A DNA stretch of 64,000 nucleotides, from the NCBI RefSeq assembly GCF_026212465.1, contig NC_080052.1:10447224-10511223 (forward strand), given 5' to 3'. The notes under the pieces are model-generated. The model made no database searches. It had not been told where the DNA came from and saw only the letters and a list, made by a program, of their open reading frames with translations. Numbering within the stretch: position 1 is the first letter of the stretch; each line of letters begins with the position of its first letter. Both the position numbers and the translations under genes were made by a program. This document shows positions 36,567-48,330 of this stretch, one piece after another. The stretch is from Amaranthus tricolor (Eukaryota; Streptophyta; Magnoliopsida; Caryophyllales; Amaranthaceae).

Positions 36567-38044
36567 GTCGCCGTCTTTCCCTCTCCAGACCCTGTCCTCA
36601 TTCTATGAGCGGGATACACTGAGTAGGATGATGATGATGATGATGATGATTTATTAGTGACTTTGATTTTTCAAGAATCAAAAATTGAGAAATTAATTCA
36701 AAGCATAATTAAAATAATTTATGATTGAAGATTACTTACAAAGAAAATTGGATTGGAGGAATAAGAAGACAAGAAAACAAAAAACCTAAAAAATTGTATA
36801 TAGTTGTGGGATTGAATACTACGTTTTCACCATTGTTAAATATGTTGATATATATTTATAAATAGTACAAATTGAATATGTTAATAGTTAAATTATGACA
36901 TACAAATTGACAAATGATGTTTTATGATCCAACTTAATTTTGAACGTATAAGCTTCAATTATCGATTTAAAAATTTATTCAAAGTCTATAAAGATATTGT
37001 ATAGGTTTTAGTTCAAATTGAATATGTTAATAGTTAGACTATGACATATGATTTGAAAATTGATGTTTTAATTTGAACTTATAATCTTCAATTATCATTT
37101 TAAAAATAAGTATTCAAATTGTATAAATATATTGTATATAGCATCTAGTTCAAATTTAATATGTTAATAGTAATATTATGACATATAAATTGACAATTGA
37201 TGTTTTTATAATCTAACTCAATTTTGAACTTATAATCTTCAATTATCGATTTAAGATAAGTATTCAGATTGATGGAACTATTGCAACGCGATAAGTTCAA
37301 ACTGAATATGTTAGAATTAAAATTGTAATATATAAATTGACATTAAATCCTCATCTGTATCTTTTCGCAATGTCTGTAAAGTCATTTCCATGTCAAATTG
37401 ATTCATTAAATTCTACGTTAGAGATTTTTGGAGTTTTACAAATGAAATATTGATTTTCTTGTTAGTCTTTGATGATTTACAGAGATTTTTGAAGAATTGA
37501 ATGTGCAACTCTTTTTGTTTCTCTCTTCTACATGTCGAGCTTGAAGTTTTGGCGGTTTTAAAATTATTTTCGTGAATAGCGCTTTCAAATATGACAGTTA
37601 TTACATTTTCTTTTCCATTTTAATATACAGTAAATGGAATTGGATTGTGGAGGAAGATGGGTCGTCTCATTATGAGACGGTCTTGTCTAAGACCAATTGT
37701 TTAATAATTAGTAGTGAGAACCTATACATGTAATCAAACATACATTATATATTTTATTTTATAATCATATATAAATTTTTTCAACAAATATATATCTCAA
37801 GAATAACCAATTATAATCTCATTTTCCAAATCAACATTTAACATCAATTGGTGGCAATAGGAATTAATATAAATAATTTTCTCCTAAATTTACCCGCATT
37901 TTAAACTCATCATTAAAATAATAATATTATTATAAATTAAACCATAACAAAATTAGTTGTAGATATAATATAATTTCAGTATTAAGTATATAAAGTATAA
38001 TATAAAACAAATTCATACATCTTAATTATACATATTATCACTTA

Positions 38045-38756
38045 GCACATTATACTAACGGGATAATTTTAACTGGATAGATATTGAGAATTGCCTTGTG
38101 TAGCGCCCTTAGAATATAAGCGTACACTCATAGTAATCCTCGTCTACGAATTCGCCTTCTACACGATAAAATAATATATCCCAAATTAATACCCAAATTA
38201 ACCCAATTTAAAATAAATAAATAAAAGAAAGACTATTTTTTCGTTTTATTTAAACATGTAGTTTTAAATACATAGTTATATATTTTAAAAAAAGAATAGA
38301 TGGCTTTTATAAAGGACAAATTAAAGATTAAAAACAATATAGTTAGAAACGATTTAGAAAAAAAGGATAATGAAAAAAATATCGTATAGTATTAAAGGAT
38401 TAAAAGAATAAAATGGCATTAGTTAGCTCAACACAACCATGACACAACGAAAAAGAAAGAAGAAAGAAGAAAGAAGAGAGAGGAAAGAAGAAAGAAGAGA
38501 GAAGAAGGAAAAGAAGAGGCTACTCTATTGGCTCCGGCAATTAGAGACGCACGTTGACGAATACTCCGGTGGCTGATGTGCTACCGGCAACAACTTACTT
38601 AGGTTAGAATTTTTTTTTTCACTTTCCAAATTAAAAGATGGGTAATTTAGCTTTGAAATTGGTAGAATAATTTTTATTTGTGAACATCAAAAACTAATGA
38701 CAAAAAAATTAATTTAAATACCTGAATCAAACGTTTGCTCTTTACTTATGTAGATT
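38045..38756. other. Internal part of the LTR-like unit, purine-rich tract
   Basis: No gene is seen. At about 38446-38517 there is a purine-only tract of AAGAAAG/GAAGAGAG repeats, followed by GGCTCCGGCAATTAGAGACG. TGTAGCGCCC at 38100 resembles another LTR-type start but has no matching end, so I treat the stretch as the middle of the 34388-39260 unit. Confidence 0.4.
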
Positions 38757-39260
38757 GGAACAAATAGCTAATGAGAGATAAAGAATTCGAAAGAGCTCTA
38801 GAGAGAGAGAAAAAAAAAACTAACAGTGGTGAAAAGAATTAAAGAGTAAGAGGCTCCATTGTTAGTTGTAAAACAATATAGGTTTTAGAAAAAAATTAGA
38901 GGAAAGAGTAGAATGATTAATGAAGTTACAAGAATAACTGGGAGAGACAAGTTTATTTAGGGGAATTATGTATGTGTAATTTGTTTTTAAAATTTTAATT
39001 TTTTTAATTAAAATTAATTTTTTGGAATTTACTAAACTTTTGGATTTTACATTTATTAACTTAATACCAAAACAAAATACTGAAATACTAAAAGAAAATA
39101 TGATAGTTAGATAGCCTCTTATCACCTCTATTTTAAGAAGTTTCTTCCTCAAACTTAAATATACGCTCCTAATGGGGTTATTATAGTCATGAGTAGGTTT
39201 TGGTTAATCCTTTTCTTTAAAAGTGTATTCGAAAGTAGACCTTATTATATGGGTGTTACA

Positions 39261-39279
39261 AAGTGGTATCAGAGCACTT
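39261..39279 (+). other. PBS-like stub 2 between LTR-like units
   Basis: 19 nt: AAGTGGTATCAGAGCACTT, with a perfect TGGTATCAGAGC. It lies between GGGTGTTACA and TGTAACACC. Confidence 0.8.
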
Positions 39280-41160
39280 TGTAACACCTCCATAATTAGA
39301 TCTAATTTCCAAAAAGATTTTAAAGAAAAAACATGAACAAAAACTTAATAATAGGTGTGTTACCGCCACATCTATTACTAAGAAATAATAGTAAGGCTAA
39401 ACAACTACTCCATAAAATAACTTAATACAATTTAACAACAAAACAAGTCTTTCAAATAAAAGTAAAATTTTATTTGAGACATGACTGCTAATAAAAGCTA
39501 CTCTTTGATCTCCACACGATCAACAACATGCCAAAATAAGAATGCTAGTAAGACAAGGGGAAAAGCTCCCAAAATCTAAAAATTGAGAACTTCCAATTCA
39601 ATCCCACAAAAAATTAAATCTGTAAATAGTTTAAGAAATAAAATAATATAATATCACATAAACTAATTAATTAATTTAATATTTAATACAGACAAATACA
39701 AATTCAATTATTAATTTGGTGGAACTAGAACGCTAATAGGCCAAAGCTTTACCTAGATACCTACTTTATCAAGAGGAATTACATACGAGTAATTTTGTTT
39801 TCACATTTTAATTTTTTTATTAATAAAATTAATTTTTTGGATTTTACAAATTTTTTTGATTTTACATTTATTTATTTATTGTAAATATTTTTTATATTAC
39901 AAATACTAATGGTTCGTCCTCGAATTTAAAGTTAAAACTCAAAATACCAAAAGAAAATACTAAAATACTAAAAAAAAAAATTAGATGGTTAGATAGTCTC
40001 ACATCACCCCTATTTTAAAAAGTTTTGTTCTCGAATTAATTGTACGCTCTTAGTAGTGATATTATAGTCATGAGTAGGTTTTGGTTCATCTTTTCTTTAA
40101 AAGTGTTTTCGAAAAACACAAAAACTTGGCTGAGACGGTCTCATTATTAATGAGACTGACAATTTGGACCGGTCCAAGTCACGCATGGCCTCACATGCTT
40201 TCCCAATTTACTCATTCTTTTTTTCTGATTTCCTTAATTTAAAACTTTCTTTTTTTTCCTTTTCCATTTTTTTCTTGATTCTTGCCATTTTTGTTTCTGC
40301 CTTTTATGAGTACTGATTCTTCATCTTGATTCTTGCCATTTTGTAAAGGTTTTGATTCTTCCTTTTCAAAACCCTTAAAATAATTAAATCTTAACTTTTT
40401 AGCAAGAATAAAAAATGAGAAATTAATTTAAAGCATAGTTAAAATAATTTATTATTGAAGAATACTTACAAAGGGAATTGGATTGGAGAAAGAAGACAAA
40501 AACACAAAACCCTAAAAAATTGTAATGTAATTATGGGATCGAAAACCACGTTTTCACCATTGTTAAACACGTTTATATATATTTGTAAGTAGTTCAAATT
40601 GAATATGTTAATAGTTAAATTAATATGACATATAAATTGATAATTAATGTTTTGTGATCTAGCTCAATTTTGAGCGTATAAGCTTTAACTATTGTTCTAA
40701 AAATAAGTATTCAAAGTCCATAAAGATATTGTATAGGTTCAAATTGAATATGTTAACAGTTAAATTATGACATTTAATTTGACAATTGATGTTTTATAAT
40801 CTAACTTAATTCTGAACTTATAAGTTCAATTATCGTTTTAAAAATAAGTTTTCAAATTGTATAGATATTTTGTATAGAATTTAGTTCAAATTTAATATGT
40901 TAATGGTAAAATTGTGACATATAAATTGACAATCGTTGTTTTATAGTTTAACTCAATTTTAAACTTATAATCTTTAGTTATCGATTTAAAGATACGTATT
41001 CTGTAATAGAGGTATTGCAACACATTAAGTTCAAACTGAATAAGTTAGAATTAAAATTGTGTTACATAAATTGACGTTAAATCCTCGTCTACATCTCTTC
41101 GTAATGTCTGTTAAGAACATGTTCTCTTCAGTTTATTTTTTGAATTTATTACTTATTCTT

Positions 41161-41258
41161 ATTGGAATTAGATCAGATCAAATCAGACCAAGTTAGATCA
41201 AACAAGATCAGATCAGATCAGATCAGACCAGACCAGACCAGATCAGATCAGATCAGAT
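41161..41258. repeat. (GATCA)n minisatellite, left copy
   Basis: Pentamer repeat GATCA/GACCA in near-perfect tandem. A similar tract in the same repeat phase lies at about 42061-42130, so the Harbinger-like element has two of them. Confidence 0.85.
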
Positions 41259-41267
41259 CATGATTAC

Positions 41268-41320
<53 letters not shown>

Positions 41321-41342
41321 GTTGTTGTTGTTGTTGTTGTTA
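41268..41342. repeat. (TTA)n-(TTG)n microsatellite
   Basis: About 17 TTA triplets followed by about seven TTG triplets. Confidence 0.93.
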
Positions 41343-41405
41343 TTGTTATTGTTAATTATCATTATAATTAATATTCACATCATTAATTAATTAATTACTT
41401 AATTA

Positions 41406-41772
41406 CTCCCTCCGTTCTTTTTTGATCTTCCACTTTGAATTTTTCACACATATTAAGGAAGATAGAATCTTTGGGTTGTAGTGGGTATTATTTTAATTAA
41501 TAGTAGTGTGAAGTAATGATTGTATTAGAAGTATGAGGTTGTAGTGGGTATTATTTTAATTAAATAGTAGTGTGAAGTAATGATTGTATTGAAAGTATGA
41601 GAGAGAAAATAATTATAAATAAAAGAAAAGAGGTAAATTAAAAGAAAAAGGAGGGTTTTAAGGGGTAAAAGTGGGATAAAAACTTTTCAAAAATAGAAAG
41701 TATTCTAAAGTGTAGGAACTTATGAAACTACCCGTTATAATAAGGTGGAAGAACATAAAAGAACGAGGGGAG
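41406..41772. mobile_element. Stowaway-like MITE in the Harbinger-like element
   Basis: A 367-bp element with ends CTCCCTCCGTTCTTTTTTGA and, inverted, CTCCCCTCGTTCTTTTATGT, flanked by TA on both sides (41404-41405, 41773-41774). It contains an internal direct duplication of about 60 bp (GTTGTAGTGGGTATTATTTT at about 41477 and 41538). Confidence 0.82.
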
Positions 41773-41895
41773 TAATAAATAATTAATAAATAAATATATA
41801 AAAAATAATTTTAATAATATGCATAATGTAATAATATTAGTATATTAATTAATTAATTAATTAACAATATTTATTAATAATTAAATAATGAATTA

Positions 41896-41897
<2 letters not shown>

Positions 41898-41957
<60 letters not shown>

Positions 41958-41979
41958 TAATAATAACAATAATAATAAC

Positions 41980-42050
<71 letters not shown>
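41898..42050. repeat. (AAT)n microsatellite
   Basis: About 50 AAT triplets with occasional AAC units. Confidence 0.95.
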
Positions 42051-42051
<1 letters not shown>

Positions 42052-42416
42052 TTTATGAAACCAGATCAGATCAAAAGATTCAGATCAGATTAGACTGAAT
42101 CAGATCAGATCAGATCAGATCAAATCAGACCTTAATAAATTCATATCAGACGAAGAGAACATGCCCTAAGTCATTTGCAGGTTGATTTTTCCAGATGAAA
42201 TGTCGATTTTTTGATAGTTTTTTCAAGATTTACAGAGATTTGTGAAGAATTAAATATGCAAATCTTTTTTATGTTCTTTCCTAAATGTCGAGTTTGGAGT
42301 TTTGGCAATTTTAAAATTATTTTCGTGAATAGCGCTTTCAAATGTGACTGTTATTATATTTTTTTGTTTTCTAAGACCAACTGGTTGAAAAATAGACCTA
42401 ATTATATGGTGTTACA

Positions 42417-42435
42417 AAGTGGTATTAGAGCACTT
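42417..42435 (+). other. PBS-like stub 3 between LTR-like units
   Basis: 19 nt: AAGTGGTATTAGAGCACTT (one change in the core). It lies between GGTGTTACA and TGTAACACC. Confidence 0.75.
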
Positions 42436-42983
42436 TGTAACACCTCCATAATTAGGTTCAATCTTAAAATAGATCTAAGTGAGTAATTCCAACACCATCT
42501 TGTAAAATTGTTATAATTGAAAATAGTTTAAGAAATAATGTAATATATAGTTGAGTTAAAAAAATCAATTTTTGGACATAAAACAATCAATCAATTTTAT
42601 ATTTAATAATGAAAAATACATATTCAATTATTTATTTGAGGGAACAAGAACGCCAATAGGCCGACGCTTTAGCCCTTTACTTACTTCATCAACAAATCGT
42701 CACCCTAAATAATTCAAGGCCAATAGAGTAGTCTCAGATAACCTAATGTGCACACCCTTCCTACTTGGATCACAACAAATAGAAAGAAGATTAGACATCG
42801 TATTAAGTATCAGAAATTAAACATGTTAGCAGCTATACTAACCAAGCAAGGCAACTTATTCAAAACCCTCATACTTGAATCACAATAAGTAAAAAGAGCT
42901 TCATCTTCCTCGTGTTTCACTTTAAGTGATTCAAAATATTTTAATAACTAGTTGTGAGCACACAAACATGTAATCAAGCATAC

Positions 42984-42985
<2 letters not shown>

Positions 42986-43066
<81 letters not shown>
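42986..43066. repeat. (AT)n microsatellite
   Basis: About 40 AT units at a place where the paralogous LTR unit (37745-37760) has only a short AT stretch, so it has expanded locally. Confidence 0.95.
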
Positions 43067-43072
<6 letters not shown>

Positions 43073-43109
43073 ATAATCATAAATTTTTTCAACAAATATA
43101 TATCTCAAG

Positions 43110-46100
43110 TGAAACAGTAGTATTATTAGGAGATTTCATTAGTCGTTTTTAGCGCCTAATTTTCCTTATATATTTGTTCGTTACTAATTATAATTTAATT
43201 AGTGATGGTAGTAGTTTGAAAAATCTCTACAATGATTAGAAATTTGTTAATTCGTAACGTGATTATGAATCGTAACAAGTAACGTAAACTTTGGAGGTAA
43301 AACTTTAAGTTGAGCAACTACCCATAACAGTTCGAAGAAAATTTTAATTATTACCCAAACATATTATATAACCGTGATGGGAGTAAATTAAATATTTCAC
43401 ACATATACAAGTGATTTTTAAACATGAAGTACAAGTTACATAACTTGTTACATGTACAATAATTTTTACCCAAACCTTAAACTATCTTAGATAAACCTTT
43501 CCTACTCTATAATAGATCAAATGATGGACAAAAATCACCAAAAAAAAACTCTACGCAAGAACCCTTTTTGTTCTACCCAAAGCTTATGCATCATTACAAG
43601 AATGCAAGAGACAAATATTTGAAGCAAAAACACTCTATTTTCTGAATAATTATTCAGCCATAAACCCCAACACATTGCTCCCAAGTTCATCCATGAACAA
43701 ACACTAGAATCCTTCAAACATTCAATAACTAAAACACCTTCTTTTCTCATCAAATCTCTTTCAAAAACCCATCTAAAACTTCTGAAAATTTATGTTTATA
43801 AACTCAAATCTCTCATTAAAAATAATCTTCATCTTAAGAGCTTTCCATAGACATCAAACTTAAAGAAATCCACCAAGTATAGAAATCCACTAAGTATAGA
43901 GTAAATTATGTTCATTTCTTTATTCCACTAGTTTTTGTTAAAACTTGTTCATGTAAAACATTTTTTTTACATGAATCTTTTTATAAAATAAGATCATTAT
44001 AAAATGAGTATTGTATCTCTAAACTAAGAAAATCATCACAAGTATTAGTCTAAAAACTCTAACTAGGAAGAGTTAAGTGCATGTTAGAAATCCAAAATTA
44101 TTATTGATTTTTGGATGAATGCAATATGTTTAGTTGAAGAGTTGGAGTTGAGACTTGAAGGGCAAGGAACCGAAGTTAGAACCACTTCTAAGAACGTGTA
44201 GGAGCTTACGGAATAATTATATAGGCTTCGAGTCGTGGTATGTCACATGGGGTGATTTTTAAAGGATTTAAGAACAAGTTGGGAAAGTTTTGTGTATAAA
44301 CTTGTTTTTTTAAAAAAAAAATAAAATTCCCAAAGAGAAGTTCTTAAATCTTGAAAAATAATGTCAAAATGATAAATTTGAGTATGGAATAATTTATTAC
44401 ATGTATTATTATTGTGGGCATCATGCATGTTAAATTTATAAATTATTGTATGTTTAAAGGCATGTTTAACACTACTTTGTGAAAGTTATTCTGATGGAAA
44501 TGATTATATGAATTTGAAAATATTTGAAATTCATTTTAAAAGAAATTTCCAGTAGCTATATGTTAAGAAAATTTCTTGGATACTTTTTTTTTGAGATTAT
44601 TCGTTAAATTGATATTTTAATGGATTTTAAGGTGTTAAATACTCTTATTATAAAACATGGTATTAGATGAACTCTTCATCATCAAAAATAATTAATAAAA
44701 ACATATTATAATGTCTCCAACAAGATTTGGCCAGAATATATTCTGTTTGGAATTTTTTTTTATTATTTTTGAATAATCGTTAAATTGTTTAACGTTAAAT
44801 TGTAAAATGGTAAAATATAAAATAATTACCAAACAAAGACATATGGACTTGAAATTTTTATCACATACTCATATGGACAGTAGGTAAAATTGGTAAAAGC
44901 TTGGGAATGTTTCGTTGACATTTAAGGACCTTAATAATTTTACTCTGTTATTAATAATCGGTAAGTTGGAAAACGGTAAAATATAAAATAAATACTAAAT
45001 GACTTACTTTGGACACGAAAATTTTATGAGACACTTATATAAATAGTAGATGCATGTTCAAAAATTTATATGGATTTTCGTGACCATATATGGACTTAAA
45101 CAAATTTTATTCGATTTATCGGTAAAATAACAATATTAATTATTAAAAATACCCCACATGATTTTTAATGGTTATTTTAAATTTTATACACCTTAAAATA
45201 GCTTCTAGATTATCATGTAATTTTTTATAATATTTTATTCGGACTCAAATAATTTTAAACCTATTTTATTCTATTTATCGATAAAATGTCTATACAAAAT
45301 AATAAAACATCATACATGATTTTTATAAGTTCAAATGGCCTAATAAACATGTTATATGACTTCTGGAACTTTGGTATAATTTTACAAAATAAATTATTAA
45401 TTATTTACTAATTTATCAAATTAATAGAAAATGTTTATTTATTAAAAAGTGTAATATTGTTAATTAAATTTGGGTAAAAATAGACCTATATAAAAAAATG
45501 TATAATTATATTAATAATCTACTGCCTCATAGTATAAATTAAGTTTAAATTAAATGGTTTATAAATTTTACGGATTTAAGACACCATTTAAATAACGATA
45601 AATACCCAAATTGTCGAAAATATTGTAAGATCATTATAAATTCGCATAACCAATTATAATCTGATGGGACAACCTTGAATTCATTTTAAATAAGGTATTA
45701 TAATGACTTGAGTAATTTGGGCCTTGTTGGAGAATTAATATGTACTTTGTAAATCAATTATCGATTTTATTACCGGCAAAACTATCACGTATTTAAGAAA
45801 ATAGTGTTTTATGAAATCTTTTGTCGTAATGATTTTATAAACTTATGAATCATATTCTAGTTGTTTTGAATGAATTTCAAAACCCGTTTAAGTTATATTT
45901 ACTTTAAGAAGTATTGAAACAAAATATTTTAGTGGTTTCCTCAAAAAAATCGTATTGAACTTTAATTACTTTTTGTTACAATGCATTTCCATACATGCTA
46001 GTGATGCCCCAATATAATACAAAGGTTATGTTTAATGATATGATTATGCTAAGCATGTTTTACCCATGTGGGAAATATTATGATTTGATTTTGTTAAGTT

Positions 46101-46990
46101 GCAAATAAAGTATGTTTTGCTATGTGCAAATAAAAGATGTTTATCATATGGAAAAAACTAATATTTTTTACTTTCAAATGCTATGAAAATTACAAGATAT
46201 ATATTATGTACAAAAAATCTTTTAGCCTAAATGGCGGGTACATATGCCACAGCAAATGTTGTGTGCATGATTAAACGGCTCAACAATGCTGAGTGCGTAT
46301 TGTTCACAATACCATTGTGTTACACTTGCCGGACATGTCGCGGACGGTAGACCGACTACCAAACGAGTCACAGGATGACTCACAAAGTACCCATGTAAAC
46401 TTATGATATGAGTTTGAAATTGATTTGGATCCATTGAGATCTTATGATTTATGATGAAAAATGAGAATTTGAAATGACTATATAGCCATTGAACTGGATT
46501 TGTATCATAATATGATTTATCCAATGAAAAAGCATATTTCAAAATGAATTTACTCACAAAAAAAAAAAGGTTTTAATAACTTGTTTTACGGAAACCAGTG
46601 TGTTTATACTCAGTCTTTTTGCTGATACTATGCTTTGTATGTTTTTCCCATGGTTTTGTTTTTAGAGTAAACCCCTTTGGCACCTCGACGGAGAATGGAT
46701 ATGCGAGCGGAAGACGAACCCGAGTTGGAGTATGACTCCTCTTTTGTTTAGATCTCTTTATTGTATTTGAGAGACTATTAGTTTAGATTTAGACTAATTT
46801 AAGGATGTAATTTAAACTTTAGACTTATTTCGATTTGGTTGTAATTTTTCTATGGTTTGGTTCAAGTATTATACTTGGATATTAGTTTGACCTTTAAGTA
46901 ACCCTTTAATTGTGTTGGCAAAAGTAAGCTTCCACTTGATTAATATTAAATTCCAATTAGTGTTTGCTTTCATAATTCGAGGCGGTTACA
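43110..46990 (+). mobile_element. 3.9-kb LTR-type insertion, probable solo LTR
   Basis: A 3,881-bp block starting TGAAACAGTAG and ending GAGGCGGTTACA (TG...CA), flanked by the perfect 5-bp duplication TCAAG (43105-43109 and 46991-46995). The paralogous LTR unit shows the unfilled site at about 37795 (CTCAAGAATAACC). No gag or pol coding was recognised, so a long solo LTR is the simplest reading. The last 330 bp (GACGGAGAATGGATATGCG..., GACGAACCCGAGTTGGAG) resemble the 3' part of long Tekay/Del-type Gypsy LTRs. Short open frames here are not supported as genes. Confidence 0.7.
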
Positions 46991-47264
46991 TCAAGAATAT
47001 CCAATTTTAATCTTATTTGCCAAATCACCATTTTAACATCAGTTGATAGCAACAAAAATTATTTTCAAAAATTAATATCAAAAATAACTTTTCTCCCAAA
47101 TTTAATCACATTTTAAACTCGTGACTAAATTAATAATATTATTATAATTTAAACCTAGTATAACAAAAATAGTACTATTAAATATTACTCCCTCCAATTC
47201 AATTTACTTGTCCCATTTGGGTTGAGCACGTATATTAAGGGTAGTGGGGGGATCACTTAAAAGG

Positions 47265-47530
47265 TATTTCCTCTATTCCAAAATACTTGCAATATTTGCT
47301 TTTTCACACAAATCCAATACACTAATTCAATCCATAATATCTATAATAATGTATAATCAAAAATTATAAAAATTTGATATTAATAATCTTGGAATCAAGA
47401 TGAATCAAATAAGATCTCACTTGACGACGTTTTAACTTATAAATTATAAATTAATCACAAATTAAGGGAGATAAGTCAATAGTGCAAGTAAAACCAATAT
47501 TCCGAGTAAATTGGAACGGAGGAAGTAGTA
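47265..47530. mobile_element. MITE nested in the outer Stowaway-like element
   Basis: The left end TATTTCCTCTATTCCAAAAT and inverted right end TACTTCCTCCGTTCCAATTT match imperfectly over about 20 bp. The element is about 265 bp. A short duplicated flank of the Stowaway type (TA) is likely but ambiguous in this AT-rich context. Confidence 0.5.
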
Positions 47531-47989
47531 GTCGAGGTATTTTAAGAGATTAGATTAAATATTAATCTTCCCTCCTTTAGACTAATTAAAGTATCTATTT
47601 TCATTTTTTATTTTTGGAGGGAAAATTGAAGACTTATATCTATTTCATTAAAATTACAAAATTACATTCTCCAATTTTAAATAAACCACTACAATTGTTC
47701 TTCATTAAAATTCAAAAACTAGATAATATAAATTAGACATTCAAAAAATTAAACTAAACTAATTCTTGAATTTTTTTTTAATTTCTTCAACGTTTTTTGT
47801 ACGACTATTGATAATGGAAACCTTTTCGCCACACGTACATACGAATATTAAATCTTTCATTGACTTTAAATTTAAAAAACGAAGAGAATATGCGTTTAAT
47901 GTTTAAATTTGATTAATTAGCTACAAAGAAAACATCAATTTAATTTTAAAATAAAGCCATCAAAGTCTGAATACTTTACTCAATACAGA

Positions 47990-48330
47990 TGCAAAAAGTT
48001 TCACAATGAACCAAAAATTTCAGATGGAACAAAACAAAACAGAAGCAAACAATTTTACAATGAACAAAAATTTTACAATGAACAAAAATTTTACAATGAA
48101 CAAAAATTTCACAAGGAACCAAAATTTCATAATGAACAAAATAAAACATGAACAAAAATTTCACGATGAACCAAAATTTTAGAATGAACTAAATAAAACA
48201 TGAACAAAAATTTCACAGTGAACCGAAATTTCAGAATGAACTAAACAAAACATAAACAAAAATTTCACAACGAACAAAACAAAACATGAACAAAAATTTC
48301 ACAATGAACAAAACAAAACATAAGCAAAAA
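47990..48330. repeat. Minisatellite of ACAATGAACAAAAATTT-like units
   Basis: About 15 tandem or near-tandem units of 17-20 bp (AATTTCACAATGAACAAAA and variants, some with ACCAAAATTTCA). The open frames across it on the minus strand (repeating HCKIFV) are repeat artefacts. Confidence 0.85.

Larger units (their letters stand above)
35540..36655 (+). mobile_element. LINE/SINE-type 3' tail ending in (GAT)n, split by an insertion
   Basis: GAGCCGGGGGACTCCTTTGG at about 35561 and, after the insertion 35619-36566, CCAGACCCTGTCCTCATTCT and GCGGGATACACTGAGTAGG. It finishes in seven GAT repeats (about 36629-36650). This word order (CCGGGGG...CCAGACC...GGGAT-ACTGGGT-repeat) is the familiar tail of plant non-LTR elements and derived SINEs. 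Only the 3' end is present. Confidence 0.55.
35145..37699. mobile_element. Mutator-like element A
   Basis: A 2,555-bp insertion flanked by the perfect 9-bp duplication TTTAATAAT (35136-35144 and 37700-37708). Inner terminal repeats are CTTGGACAAGACGGTCTC and, inverted, CTTAGACAAGACCGTCTC. The unfilled site occurs at about 42950-42957 in the paralogous LTR unit (TTTAATAAC). Its right half (about 36690-37660) matches element B. It contains a nested insertion (35619-36566) in a LINE/SINE-like tail. No transposase is recognised. Confidence 0.75.
41115..42166. mobile_element. PIF/Harbinger-like (Tourist-type) element in element B
   Basis: A 1,052-bp insertion with left end GAACATGTTCTCTTC and inverted right end GGGCATGTTCTCTTC. 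It is flanked by TAA on both sides (41112-41114 and 42167-42169), the 3-bp duplication typical of the superfamily. Element A shows the unfilled site (GTCTGTAAAGTCATTT near 37373). Just inside the ends are mirrored GATCA-rich tracts, then (TTA)n and (AAT)n microsatellites around a Stowaway-like MITE. Confidence 0.7.
40117..42383. mobile_element. Mutator-like element B, sister of A
   Basis: A 2,267-bp insertion with left end CACAAAAACTTGGCTGAGAC and right end TCTAAGACCAACTG, matching the ends of A. It is flanked by TTCGAAAAA (40108-40116) and GTTGAAAAA (42384-42392). The unfilled site is present at about 34335-34344 in the paralogous unit (TTCGAAAAATAGAC). Internal blocks match A (CACGTTTTCACCATTGTTAA at 40550 and 36821; TTCGTGAATAGCGCTTTCAA at 42322 and 37570). 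It contains a Harbinger-like element and a Stowaway-like MITE. Confidence 0.72.

Noticed and set aside
38100..38160. A fourth primer-stub junction starting TGTAGCGCCC
   Set aside because: There is no preceding GTTACA end or TGGTATC stub, so it was kept as internal sequence of the LTR-like unit.
43535..46557. Several 60-110-codon open frames inside the 3.9-kb LTR-type insertion
   Set aside because: They are isolated frames in an AT-rich block with no gag, pol or host-gene similarity that I can recognise.
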